NCBI GenBank assembly: GCA_017853885.1 | Contig: JAFMIR010000012.1 | Span: 42,045 to 106,044 of the forward strand | Origin: Prosthecobacter sp. | GTDB taxonomy: Bacteria > Verrucomicrobiota > Verrucomicrobiia > Verrucomicrobiales > Verrucomicrobiaceae | Direction: 5' to 3' | DNA length: 64,000 nucleotides | Shown here: positions 16,957 through 25,383 of the stretch, piece by piece | How the letters are laid out: every line of letters starts with the position of its first letter | Position numbering within the stretch: position 1 is the stretch's first letter | The notes under the pieces: generated by a model | Told to the model about the DNA's origin: nothing | Seen by the model: only the letters and a program-made list of their open reading frames with translations | The model's database searches: none | Program-made: the position numbers and the translations under genes

Positions 16957-17979
16957 TCAGGTGGGGGAGCCGAAGGCCCCAAAACCAAAGCGATCCGCGA
17001 GGTTGAGGCATTCGTGGACGGGTAGCACGGCGTTGGAGGGTGTTGGATCCGCCAGTGATGCAGCAGCAGCGCAGACAGCGAGGCGCAGACGCCGCTCCAG
17101 CGACCAATGCTCGTGCAGTCCGTAGAGCAGGCCGGCGGCGAAAGCATCCCCTGCCCCCGTGGCACCCTGGCAGTAGCCTGCGGGCAGCTTTAACGAGGGC
17201 TGGATGCGATGCTCGCCCTCCCGCGTGGCGGCGACGGCTCCACGCTCGGTGTGGATCGTCACACTGCGCAGCACACCGGCCACGAGCAACTGCCTCGCTG
17301 CGTCAAGCAGCGCGGCAGGATTGTCCGCGATAAGCGTGCCGCGCAGCACGCGAGATGCCTCCACTTCATTCAGCACGAGGTGGTCGGTAAAGGGCAGGGC
17401 GCTCAAGACAATCTCACGAAACTGCGAATGCTCCGCACTCACGAGATCCACGCAGGTTTCCAATCCTGCGGCCTTGGCGGCGGCCAGCAGATTGGCCGCT
17501 CGCGTCTGGCCGTGGGAGTCGAACGAATCCAGCCTGTCGAGCAAGAGAAGATAACCGAGGTGAAACAAACGGGCTTGGCTCTCCGCGAAGTTGCAGTGAA
17601 TCACGTCGAACTGCGCATTCGCACCGCGATGATGAAAAAACGTGCGCCTGCCGCTGTCCTGCACCGTCATGGCATCTGTGTAGGAAGTCGTCCTCTCGCG
17701 CGTGCTGCGCAACTGGCTGACATCAATGCCATGCACCGTCAGATCATGCCTGATCCAGCGTCCGTTTTCGTCATCTCCTACGAGTCCACACGCGGCGAGC
17801 GGGAAGCCGGCCTTCATCGCAGCGAGATCCTTCAGCACATTGTATGGGCCACCGCCGTTGGATTGCGATTCGCTGAGGATGTTCGCCAGCATGTCCTGCT
17901 GCGGCCAGGCGTCGATCATCTTCACATGATCCACGATGAAGTTTCCGGCGGCTAGAATGCCTTTGCGTTGCGTGCTCAT
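16957..17979 (-). CDS. PfkB-family carbohydrate kinase
   Basis: A 340-residue cytoplasmic sugar kinase; start ATG at 17979 (MSTQRKGILAAGNFIVDH), 13 bases after the end of the next oxidoreductase gene. PfkB/ribokinase features are GGGPYNVLKDLAAM near residue 43 (the N-terminal glycine-rich signature), the lid region HHRGANAQFD near 118, and the C-terminal signature QGATGAGDAFAAGLLYG near 280, with the catalytic Asp of GAGD. The substrate is not determined by motif; in this gene neighbourhood a 2-keto-3-deoxy sugar acid or a keto-sugar is plausible. The next gene encodes an oxidoreductase, and the preceding genes encode another oxidoreductase and an aldolase, so it likely supplies the phosphorylated intermediate. 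Confidence 0.91.
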   Translation of the reverse strand: MSTQRKGILAAGNFIVDHVKMIDAWPQQDMLANILSESQSNGGGPYNVLKDLAAMKAGFPLAACGLVGDDENGRWIRHDLTVHGIDVSQLRSTRERTTSYTDAMTVQDSGRRTFFHHRGANAQFDVIHCNFAESQARLFHLGYLLLLDRLDSFDSHGQTRAANLLAAAKAAGLETCVDLVSAEHSQFREIVLSALPFTDHLVLNEVEASRVLRGTLIADNPAALLDAARQLLVAGVLRSVTIHTERGAVAATREGEHRIQPSLKLPAGYCQGATGAGDAFAAGLLYGLHEHWSLERRLRLAVCAAAASLADPTPSNAVLPVHECLNLADRFGFGAFGSPT

Positions 17980-17992
17980 GGTGGGTGACGGA

Positions 17993-19114
17993 TCAAAGGT
18001 TGACCACTGTGCCCGTTCGCTGGGACTGCAGTGCTGCGGCAAAGAGTTCGTGCGTGACGAGCGCTTCCTGCGGTGTGGCGCAGCCGAAGCGGCCCTCCAG
18101 CAGTCCTTCACGCTCCATCAGATACGCGGCCCACATTTGCTGGATTACATCCGGGAAACCGGGCTCGAAAATGCCACCCGTGACGGTCTTAAAGGGCGTG
18201 CCGAAGCCTAGATCCGTGCGTTTCCACCACTGCTCCTTGTCTCGCTCAAAGATCCACAGCGTCTTTGGCTCCGCCGTGCTGTATCGCACGCCGCCCTGGG
18301 TGCCGAGAATCTCGATGAACCAGGTGTTGGTGGCTCCTGGAGCCAGGCGCTTCATCTCCAGACGCAGCGGCGCCGCCTCGCCTGAGATGGTCGTCCAAGT
18401 ATGCAGCAGTGCATTGTCCCAGGTATCGCAATCGATCTGACCGCCTTTGCCATTCGGGCGCTGGGCATAGCCTTTTTGCAGTTGGGCAAAAACCCGCTCA
18501 GGCTTCCAGCCCAAACGCAGCGGCAGATGGCAGGCGTGCATGCCGAGATCATTAAGCACGCCCCCCTCACCGCAGGTGGCATTGAGACGCTTCCAATTCG
18601 CGGGTTTCGTGGGATCGAGGTCACTGCTGTGATGGAAACCAGATATCACTTCCAAAACACGGCCAATGGCTCCCTTGCGTGCGATTTCAAAAGCCCGCTG
18701 CGCACCCGGAAAAAACGGCATCTCCGAGCTGCAACGCACAAAGCGGCCACTGGCTTCCGTGGCTTGCACGATGCGCCGTGCTGAGGCGAGGTCGATACCG
18801 AAAGGCTTCTCTGCGAAGAGGTCTTTGCCTGCAGCCAGCACATCGAGATAGAGCTTCTCATGCAGATGATGCGGCACGGCCACATACACCACGTGGATGG
18901 CCGGGTTTGCCAGCAGCTCATGGTAGTCGGTGGTCCTCTGCTCGCAGGAGGGGATGCAGTCAAACCATGCCAGTGTGGCCGGATTCAAATCCGCAACCGC
19001 CGTGAGCACCGGGCGCACCGTCACGTCGGTGAGTGCACACCAACGCGCAAACGCGCTGGCCATTTCGCGACCCATGAGGCCGCCGCCGATGATGCCGATG
19101 TGGATGTCTTTCAT
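17993..19114 (-). CDS. Gfo/Idh/MocA oxidoreductase
   Basis: A 373-residue cytoplasmic protein. The ATG at 19114 is two bases past the TGA of the aldolase gene; a TTG at 19120 would overlap that stop and add two residues. The Rossmann motif is IGIIGGGLMGREMASAF, and the EKP motif FAEKPFGIDLASARRIV lies near residue 100. The second half has GGVLNDLGMHACHLPLRLG, with the family histidine region, and an extended C-terminal sheet. It is distinct from the other two oxidoreductases of the locus, so the cluster may carry out more than one oxidation, for example an oxidation-reduction pair that epimerises a sugar. The TGATCATG spacing implies tight coupling with the aldolase. Confidence 0.92.
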   Translation of the reverse strand: MKDIHIGIIGGGLMGREMASAFARWCALTDVTVRPVLTAVADLNPATLAWFDCIPSCEQRTTDYHELLANPAIHVVYVAVPHHLHEKLYLDVLAAGKDLFAEKPFGIDLASARRIVQATEASGRFVRCSSEMPFFPGAQRAFEIARKGAIGRVLEVISGFHHSSDLDPTKPANWKRLNATCGEGGVLNDLGMHACHLPLRLGWKPERVFAQLQKGYAQRPNGKGGQIDCDTWDNALLHTWTTISGEAAPLRLEMKRLAPGATNTWFIEILGTQGGVRYSTAEPKTLWIFERDKEQWWKRTDLGFGTPFKTVTGGIFEPGFPDVIQQMWAAYLMEREGLLEGRFGCATPQEALVTHELFAAALQSQRTGTVVNL

Positions 19115-19116
19115 GA

Positions 19117-19944
19117 TCAAATCAAGGTGAGCGCTTCATCCACACCCGCGTTTTGGTGGACCATCGCCATCAGCGCCTGGGTAATACCCTTCGGATTCGG
19201 ATGCTGGATCACATTGCGGCCATACACGATGCCCGCCGCACCTTGGGCTAGCAGCCCCTGCGTGCGCTCCAAGATTTCGCGGTCACTCACCCGTCCACCT
19301 CCGCGCACCAGCACGGGAATGCCCGATGCTGCCTCGATCACCTTGTGATAACGCGAGACATCATCCGTGGGGTCAGCCTTCACAATATCGGCCCCCAGCT
19401 CCACCGCTTGACGCACCAGGTAAGTGATGGCGGTTTCATCTCCGTTCACCATGTAGCCGCCCGCTTTAGCATTCGGCTGAAACACCAGCGGCTCGATCAT
19501 CATCGGCATCCCATAATAATCGGCTTGGGGCTTAAGGCGGAGAATGTTTTCCACGCACTGACCATGCACCTCCGGCGCACCTGGGATCTGGAACAGATTC
19601 ACGCAGACACAGGCCGCATCATAGCGCACCGCTTGGAGCATCGTCTCCTCGATCATGAGGCTGAAGCGAGCGCTGGGGAGTTCCTTGCCGTAGATGTTCG
19701 CCACATCCGTGCGCAGCACCAGCGAGGGTTTGAAGCGGTCGGGAATCTCCTGCAAATGCCGAGCCATGCCCAGCGTAAGCTGGATGGCATCCGGTGCCGC
19801 ATCCACCAGCGTCTGGATGACCTGACGCATGTCCTCGATGCCCTGAAGAAATCCGGGTTGATTGAAGAAGCCATGATCCACGGCCACATCAAAGCAGCGG
19901 CTGGACTGGGGGTTGAAGAGACGATTCAGACGGAACTGTTTCAT
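19117..19944 (-). CDS. DhnA/LsrF-type class I aldolase
   Basis: A 275-residue TIM-barrel aldolase of the DeoC/FbaB/LacD superfamily. FDVAVDHGFFNQPGF near residue 18 is the characteristic first strand. GADIVKADPTDD contains the presumed Schiff-base lysine Lys189, and the phosphate-binding ends GIPVLVRGGGRVSD and GAAGIVYGRNVIQHPN follow. This architecture is shared with LsrF and archaeal-type fructose-bisphosphate aldolase. In the locus it would cleave (or transfer from) the phosphorylated product of the PfkB kinase. First catabolic gene after the AraC regulator, with a 101-base gap in between that may contain an internal promoter. Confidence 0.88.
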   Translation of the reverse strand: MKQFRLNRLFNPQSSRCFDVAVDHGFFNQPGFLQGIEDMRQVIQTLVDAAPDAIQLTLGMARHLQEIPDRFKPSLVLRTDVANIYGKELPSARFSLMIEETMLQAVRYDAACVCVNLFQIPGAPEVHGQCVENILRLKPQADYYGMPMMIEPLVFQPNAKAGGYMVNGDETAITYLVRQAVELGADIVKADPTDDVSRYHKVIEAASGIPVLVRGGGRVSDREILERTQGLLAQGAAGIVYGRNVIQHPNPKGITQALMAMVHQNAGVDEALTLI

Positions 19945-20045
19945 GAGACTGAAGCCTGCGCGATGCTTTGCCTCATGTCATTCGATCCATCATCGCTAAA
20001 TTCGGCGAAATAGACTCTTTTTCCGGCGTCTTGCCGTCCGCGGGG

Positions 20046-20915
20046 TCATTCCTGATTCCGCACCGCTTTACGGTAAGTCAGAGGAGAGCGTCGCTGGTGC
20101 CTTTGAAACTGCCTCTGGAAATGGGCCTCGTTGGGATAACCACACTCTACCGCGATTTGGCTCACTGTCTGATCGGTCTCCGCCAGCAGTCGGCAGGCAC
20201 GCGCGATGCGCAGCTCATTCACATACTGTGGCACTGTGCGACTGGTGCATTTTTTGAACAAGCGGCTGAAAGCGCTCTCACTCAAGCCGGTCTTCGCGGC
20301 AAGCTCCGAGACGAAAAACGGCTCGCTCAAATTGGCCTCGATGTGCGCCGTTACCTTGCCGATGCGGTCCGAAGAGGTCGCACCAATCGCGGCATCAAAA
20401 CCCGGCGAGGCGATTTCACGCAGCTCTTTGGAGCCGGAAAGATCGTGGAGCAGTTCAAGCAGGAGAATCACTCGCGGCAGCCCCTTCGTTCTAACAATCC
20501 GCTCAAGCATCCGAATCGCGCGGCGGCGGGTCGCTCCTCGAATCTCCAAACCCAAACGGGCACGTTGAAACAAACGCCGCAAACCTCTCATCGAGGGATG
20601 CAGCAGGGAATCAGGGCCGAGTATATGGGGCATGAACTGCACCACGATAGCCTCCAAGTTTTTTGAAACGCGGCCGGCACTGCGGTCGTTGCGGAAATCA
20701 TGCGGCAGGTCCGATCCCAGCAGCACCAGATCACCCGGTGACAGCGGCGTGAGGCTGTCCCCTACCCAGCGCTCCGTGCCGCCACGCTTCACGAGCGTGA
20801 TTTCCATCTCTGGATGATGATGCCAGACGCAGCCAAAATCCACCCCACGCACGATCTCGCAAGCCACCAGTTCTGTGGCTGCCATAGGAGATTGTTTTTC
20901 AAGAGTGAGTTTCAT
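20046..20915 (-). CDS. AraC-family transcriptional regulator with cupin sensor
   Basis: About 289 residues from the ATG at 20915. This start overlaps the TGA of the esterase remnant just upstream (ATGA); GTG at 20951 and ATG at 20885 are alternatives. The N-terminal cupin is clear: FGCVWHHHPEMEITLVKRG and LSPGDLVLLGSDLPHDF bind an effector, probably a sugar. The C-terminal 100 residues hold two helix-turn-helices: PFFVSELAAKTGLSESAFSR and TVSQIAVECGYPNEAHFQRQ, ending in the RRSPLTYRK signature. It sits immediately upstream of the aldolase-oxidoreductase-kinase genes on the same strand and is the obvious candidate for their regulation in response to the pathway substrate. Confidence 0.92.
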   Translation of the reverse strand: MKLTLEKQSPMAATELVACEIVRGVDFGCVWHHHPEMEITLVKRGGTERWVGDSLTPLSPGDLVLLGSDLPHDFRNDRSAGRVSKNLEAIVVQFMPHILGPDSLLHPSMRGLRRLFQRARLGLEIRGATRRRAIRMLERIVRTKGLPRVILLLELLHDLSGSKELREIASPGFDAAIGATSSDRIGKVTAHIEANLSEPFFVSELAAKTGLSESAFSRLFKKCTSRTVPQYVNELRIARACRLLAETDQTVSQIAVECGYPNEAHFQRQFQRHQRRSPLTYRKAVRNQE

Positions 20916-21085
20916 TCGTGGATCAGGCTGACGTTTGCAGGCGGCATGCACCCATCGTCAGAGAGCTCTGCGGCCTTGCCATAGCCTTCCGTGTTCGAAT
21001 GACCGGAAAGGATGAGCACCAACGCTGGTTCTGCTGCGGGCAAAAGAGTCAGCGAGGCGAGCAGGAGACAGAGAAAGCATTTCAT
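20912..21085 (-). pseudogene. N-terminal remnant of a sialate O-acetylesterase (SASA/DUF303) gene
   Basis: A 57-residue frame starting at ATG 21085: a full signal peptide (MKCFLCLLLASLTLLPAA) followed by LVLILSGHSNTEGYGKAAEL. That second segment corresponds to the block I Ser motif (G-Q-S-N-x-x-G) that begins SASA-family carbohydrate esterases, with His instead of Gln. The family needs several hundred residues; here the frame stops at once and runs into the AraC start, so the catalytic remainder has been lost. It lies 4 bases after the LamG gene and couples by ATGA to the AraC gene, so it may survive as a coupling leader. A genuine small secreted peptide cannot be excluded. Confidence 0.55.
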
Positions 21086-21089
21086 GAAT

Positions 21090-23873
21090 TCAAGGGTTTG
21101 TGGAGGCATCATGGAATGTGAGCCGTAGATTGGCTGGCTCGCGGAGAGTGCTGTTGAGCCAGAAAACGCGACCGTCCCACGCGTAGTCGGTGGCGGTGAG
21201 TTCGCTTCCGTTCAGTTTCACGCTTGTGAGTGTCTTCGGGGCGTTTTGAAGCTCGAAGACGGGATACACGCAGGGCGTGGACGGGGTGATCGTGAGTGTG
21301 ACGATGGGCTTTTCGACGGTGAGCAGCGTGGCGCGGCGTTCGGTGTGGTAGGATGGGCTTTGCAGGCGTGCGCCTTCGGCGGTGATCGTCGGCGGGGTGG
21401 CGAAGCTGCGGGACCATTCGAGGAGACGGGCATCGTCGGCATCGCTGAGGCCGATGAGCCAGGCCCATTTCTCGACCTGCATCTTGCGGGTGACGCCGAG
21501 GGCGTCGGGCATGTCGCCGGTGCGGCTTTCGAGCGGTTGCGGGCGTCGGTGGCCCCAGGACATCATGGCGTTGTGCGCAGGGGTCATCGCGGCGAGGTCG
21601 TCGATGTTGATGCCAGTGGGCTTGCGTCGGGCGAGCGGGAGGTGATTGCCCCAGTAGTAGGGCGTCACCATCTGGCCCTGACTGTAAAACGGGCGGTAGG
21701 CGGTGGAGGGCAGGCGCGTCCAGCCGGGGTTGAAATAGATCGCCGACAAGGGCTCGTGGGCACCGAAGCGGATGCGGAAGAGCGGTGGCAGTTCGCCCGA
21801 GAGCAGCTTCTCGTAGTCGCGCTCCTGATCGAGCAGCGGGAACTTCAACTCGCGCTTCGTGCCATCGCGGAAGAGCACGTCGATGAGGTTCTCCGGCAGC
21901 ACGCGGAGCGGATAGGCGGCGGGCGGGGTGAGGATGAGCAACTCCTCGATCTCGTATTCGGCCTTCGGTTCGGTTTGCAGGGTGACGGTACGCGAGCCGA
22001 AGCCATCGGGGTAAAAGTAAAAATCCTCGGTCGCGGTCTCGCCCCAGACCTTGTAGTTCAAATCGCAGGGCTGCGCGGTCCAGCGGACGTGGACGCGGGC
22101 GGCGGTGGATTCGAGGATCTCGACGCGGCTGCGGCGCAATTCTTTGTCCGAAGCAGCGTCGATGCAGTCCAGCCCGTCCGGGCGACGGGGCGCTTCGGCG
22201 AACTCGAAGTTCAGCGCGGTGTTGTGCTTCCCAGCCCAGAAGGGCGTGTAGGCCGCGCCGCGCCAGAAGACAAAGCGAGAGCCGTTCGGCAATGCGATGA
22301 CGACATCCTTCCGCTCCGATGCCCAGGCTTTGTCATAAGGCATCTCGGTGACCTCATCGGGGCCAGAATAGGAGAGCAGCGGGTGGTCGTAGCGCAGCTT
22401 GGTCTCGATGGCTCCAAACGCGGGCAGCTTCGGCGAACCACGCATGAGCATCGTGCGGATCGTCTTGCACCAAAGTTCGCGACCGCCGGCGTCGCGGAGC
22501 GCCAGCTGCAGCGTGTCGCGATCCTTGCTGGAGGCGGGAAAGGGCAAAACGAGATCCAGTTCGGTGCGGATGCCCTCGCGCAGCTTGATGGCGGCTTTCG
22601 TTGGCTTGTTAGGATCGGATTCAAACCACGCGAGCACCTCGGCACCAGAGATCGTTTCCTTCGCGGAGAATGCCGCGACCGTGACGCGGGCCTGCTGCTC
22701 CGCCCCCAGCACGAGCCAGTCCGCCGGCGGCAGGATCGCGCCGAGATCGACCGGATTCATCACGGGATCGGCCGTCGCGTTTGCATCCGCCTCCAGAGCC
22801 GGACGCTCGACCTTCCAGCGGGCCTGCTCGACCGTCTTGCCGTCTTTCGTTTTCGCCAGCAGTACCAGTTCCTCCAGCGCGGGTGAAGTGGTGAAGGTGA
22901 CGCGGGCGGTGAAGGGTGAGTTCCCCGACACGTCGAGCGCTTTCCGCTCCACTTCCTTGCCTTCGCGATACGCCACAAGCCAATGCTCCGGTGCCGGGTG
23001 CGTGTCGCTGGCGAATTGTACGATCACTGGCGTCAGACCGACACGCTCCACGCCGAAGGGCGGACGCCAGGGATGACCCGGATCCAACTGGAACCGCGTC
23101 GCGAAGGTCACGGCCTCGCGTTGCTTCGTCGTGCTGCCAGGATGCTCGAAAAGAAAGCGGATGTCCTCCGTCTTCAGCGCCTCGTCGTAGAGTTGCAGTT
23201 CATCGAGCAGCCCGCGCAGATGCGAGCGCACATAGCGCCACGTATCGCCATCCGCGCGGCAGCCGAGTCGCAGAACGCTGTCCGGCGCATCGGGCTTCAG
23301 CGTGAAATCGCCGCCCCGGAACGTGCCTTTGTCAGCGGGAGTCTTGCCCTGACCGTCCACATAGAGCGTGAAGTGCGGAGCCTCCGCCGCGCGATAGGTC
23401 ACGGCGATATGATGCCATCCACCATCATTCGGCACGAGGCCGTTCGAGGCGCGGAAGTTTGTGATCCACTCGCCCTGGCCCTCGCCACGCACCTGCATTC
23501 CCTCGATGCCGAAGACGCCGAAGAACTTGTCCGGCGCGGCAGTCAGTTCGGCGCGGCCTTTGAAGAGCACCGGCATCTCCGCGTAGTAGTTCCCCACATT
23601 GACCCAGGTCGCGACGGTGAAGTCGCGGCTGAAGTCGATCGCCGAAGGGTTCGCCAGTTCGATGCCCGCGTTGACCTTCTCGATCACCACCGCGTTGCCC
23701 ACACGTCCGGGGGCAAAGGAAGGCGTGAGCTTGCGGTCAACAGGGCGGCCATCGTGTTGACCGGTGACGTCCTTCAGGTCGTCGTCGAAGCGGAAATGCG
23801 CGACGAGGTCGGCGCGGGCGGGGGAAAATGAGCCGAGCAGAAGGGCGGCGAAAATCGGGAGTGTGAAGCGCAT
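21090..23873 (-). CDS. Large secreted LamG-domain protein
   Basis: 927 residues with a signal peptide (MRFTLPIFAALLLGSFSPARA). Residues about 22-250 form a LamG/concanavalin-like lectin domain: LVAHFRFDDDLKDVTGQHDG, FTVATWVNVGNYY, the hallmark DGGWHHIAVTYRA, and FTLYVDGQG. A linker and Ig-like beta region (about 255-480) follow. The last 430 residues are a large beta-rich domain I cannot name (LLSYSGPDEVTEMPYDKAWAS, FVFWRGAAYTPFWAGKHNT, EDFYFYPDGFGSRTVTL); it could be catalytic, since it has many conserved-looking aromatic and acidic residues, but I see no diagnostic motif. Placed 85 bases after a DUF1501 gene and 4 before the esterase remnant. Likely binds or processes an extracellular glycan. 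Confidence 0.8.
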   Translation of the reverse strand: MRFTLPIFAALLLGSFSPARADLVAHFRFDDDLKDVTGQHDGRPVDRKLTPSFAPGRVGNAVVIEKVNAGIELANPSAIDFSRDFTVATWVNVGNYYAEMPVLFKGRAELTAAPDKFFGVFGIEGMQVRGEGQGEWITNFRASNGLVPNDGGWHHIAVTYRAAEAPHFTLYVDGQGKTPADKGTFRGGDFTLKPDAPDSVLRLGCRADGDTWRYVRSHLRGLLDELQLYDEALKTEDIRFLFEHPGSTTKQREAVTFATRFQLDPGHPWRPPFGVERVGLTPVIVQFASDTHPAPEHWLVAYREGKEVERKALDVSGNSPFTARVTFTTSPALEELVLLAKTKDGKTVEQARWKVERPALEADANATADPVMNPVDLGAILPPADWLVLGAEQQARVTVAAFSAKETISGAEVLAWFESDPNKPTKAAIKLREGIRTELDLVLPFPASSKDRDTLQLALRDAGGRELWCKTIRTMLMRGSPKLPAFGAIETKLRYDHPLLSYSGPDEVTEMPYDKAWASERKDVVIALPNGSRFVFWRGAAYTPFWAGKHNTALNFEFAEAPRRPDGLDCIDAASDKELRRSRVEILESTAARVHVRWTAQPCDLNYKVWGETATEDFYFYPDGFGSRTVTLQTEPKAEYEIEELLILTPPAAYPLRVLPENLIDVLFRDGTKRELKFPLLDQERDYEKLLSGELPPLFRIRFGAHEPLSAIYFNPGWTRLPSTAYRPFYSQGQMVTPYYWGNHLPLARRKPTGINIDDLAAMTPAHNAMMSWGHRRPQPLESRTGDMPDALGVTRKMQVEKWAWLIGLSDADDARLLEWSRSFATPPTITAEGARLQSPSYHTERRATLLTVEKPIVTLTITPSTPCVYPVFELQNAPKTLTSVKLNGSELTATDYAWDGRVFWLNSTLREPANLRLTFHDASTNP

Positions 23874-23958
23874 GAGGTGGGGGAAATATGGTTATCAGGC
23901 GCGGCAGGAACTGGCGAAGCTTCTCCGCCATCGTTTGTCGTGTGTCGTGGGAAGCCGC

Positions 23959-25371
23959 TCACGCCAAGATCTCCCGCACCACCTCGCCATAGACATCGGT
24001 GAGGCGGAAATCGCGGCCGAGGTGGCGCCAGGTGAGGCGTTCGTGATCGAGGCCAAGCAGGTGCAGGATGGTGGCGTGGAGGTCGTGCAGGTGGACTTTG
24101 CCGGAGATGGGACGGAAGCCGAACTCGTCGGTCTCGCCATGCATTAGGCCGCCTCGCACACCGCCGCCGGCCATCCAGGCACAGAAGCTCTCGGGTTGGT
24201 GCTCGCGACCATGTTTTTCGATGGGCGCAGTGCGGCTGAGGTCCTGGCTCCACGGCGTTCGACCAAACTCGCCGCTCCAGACGACGAGTGTATCCTCCAG
24301 CAGGCCACGTGATTTCAAATCGCGGATCAAACCGGCGCAAGGCAGGTCGCTGGCCGCGCAGCTCTTCGGCAGAGCGCCGCGGATGTCGCCGTGGTGATCC
24401 CAGCCGTCCATGGTGACTTGCACAAAGCGCACGCCTGCCTCGCTGAGACGACGAGCAAGCAGGCAGGCGCGGCCGTTCCTGTCCGTCGTCTTTTCGCCGA
24501 TGCCGTAGAGCTTCTTGGTCGCCTCAGTCTCCTTGGAGAGATCGACCAGTTCCGGCGTGGCCGTCTGCATGCGAAAGGCAGTCTCGAGGCTGTGGATCAT
24601 GCCCTCCAAGCGTGCATCCTGTTCGTGTTGGGCCAACAGTCGGCGATTCATACGCTGAATGAAGTCAAAGCGACGCCGCTGGGAGTTTACATCCGCTGCT
24701 GAATCGGTCAGGAAAGCGATGGCGGGCTCGCTCGCCTTGGAAGGAAGCGTCACCGGCGTGCCCTGATGAGCAGCAGGCAGAAAAGAGGCGGCGTAGTTCC
24801 TGGTGTCGATGCCGGGATGGATGGTGAGAAAGGCAGGCAGGTTTTGGTTTTCGGTGCCAAGTCCATAGCTGATCCAAGAACCGAGCGAAGGCCTCGCCTC
24901 AGCGATGGCTCCAGTGTGAATCTGAAGTGCGGCAGGGCCGTGCTGGTTGTTGTCCGCATGCACCGCACGCAGCAAGCAGAGCTCATCGGCAATGGCGGCC
25001 GTATGCGGCAGCAAATCGGAAATCGTGACGCCGGACTGACCGCGAGGACGCACCGGGATGTCAGTGCCGAGGGCGAGGAGCCCGTCGGTGCTCTCATGAC
25101 GATGCTGCTCGGGCAGCGGGGCCTTCACGGACTTACCATGCTTCTCTTGAATGAGCGGCTTCGGGTCGAACAAGTCCATCTGCGATGGGCCGCCGGACAT
25201 GAAGAGGAAGATGACACGCTTCGCCCGTGGCTGGAGCATCGGCGCACGCACCGCGAGTGGATTGGTCGCCGCGTTCAGCAGATCATGCAGGGCCATCGCG
25301 CCAAAGCCCGCGCTGGTTTGGCGCAGCCAGGCGCGACGCGTGGAGGTGAAGGGTACGTCAAGGGCTCTCAT
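23959..25371 (-). CDS. DUF1501 protein without an adjacent PSD1 partner
   Basis: 470 residues with a TAT-like signal (STRRAWLRQTSAGFGAMAL, residues 10-28). DUF1501 blocks are complete: KRVIFLFMSGGPSQMDLFDPKP near residue 52, TMDGWDHHGD near 321, VVWSGEFGRTPW near 359 and FCAWMAGGGVRGGLMHGETDEFG near 390. Unlike the other two DUF1501 genes here, it is not preceded by an overlapping DUF1549/DUF1553 gene; it follows an enolase-superfamily gene by 12 bases. It may work with one of the two PSD1 proteins encoded further upstream in the same run. Sulfatase/alkaline-phosphatase-like fold is known for the family; the reaction is not. Confidence 0.93.
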   Translation of the reverse strand: MRALDVPFTSTRRAWLRQTSAGFGAMALHDLLNAATNPLAVRAPMLQPRAKRVIFLFMSGGPSQMDLFDPKPLIQEKHGKSVKAPLPEQHRHESTDGLLALGTDIPVRPRGQSGVTISDLLPHTAAIADELCLLRAVHADNNQHGPAALQIHTGAIAEARPSLGSWISYGLGTENQNLPAFLTIHPGIDTRNYAASFLPAAHQGTPVTLPSKASEPAIAFLTDSAADVNSQRRRFDFIQRMNRRLLAQHEQDARLEGMIHSLETAFRMQTATPELVDLSKETEATKKLYGIGEKTTDRNGRACLLARRLSEAGVRFVQVTMDGWDHHGDIRGALPKSCAASDLPCAGLIRDLKSRGLLEDTLVVWSGEFGRTPWSQDLSRTAPIEKHGREHQPESFCAWMAGGGVRGGLMHGETDEFGFRPISGKVHLHDLHATILHLLGLDHERLTWRHLGRDFRLTDVYGEVVREILA

Positions 25372-25383
25372 GGGTGGAAGGGT

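Noticed and set aside
16926..17165. N-terminal extension of the oxidoreductase
   Set aside because: It overlaps the kinase gene and precedes a perfect Rossmann start at 16925.
21246..22886. 546-residue open frame on the plus strand
   Set aside because: It is antisense to the LamG gene, has no recognisable domain or signal, and its composition (Arg/Glu/Gly/Val rich) is that of a high-GC shadow frame.
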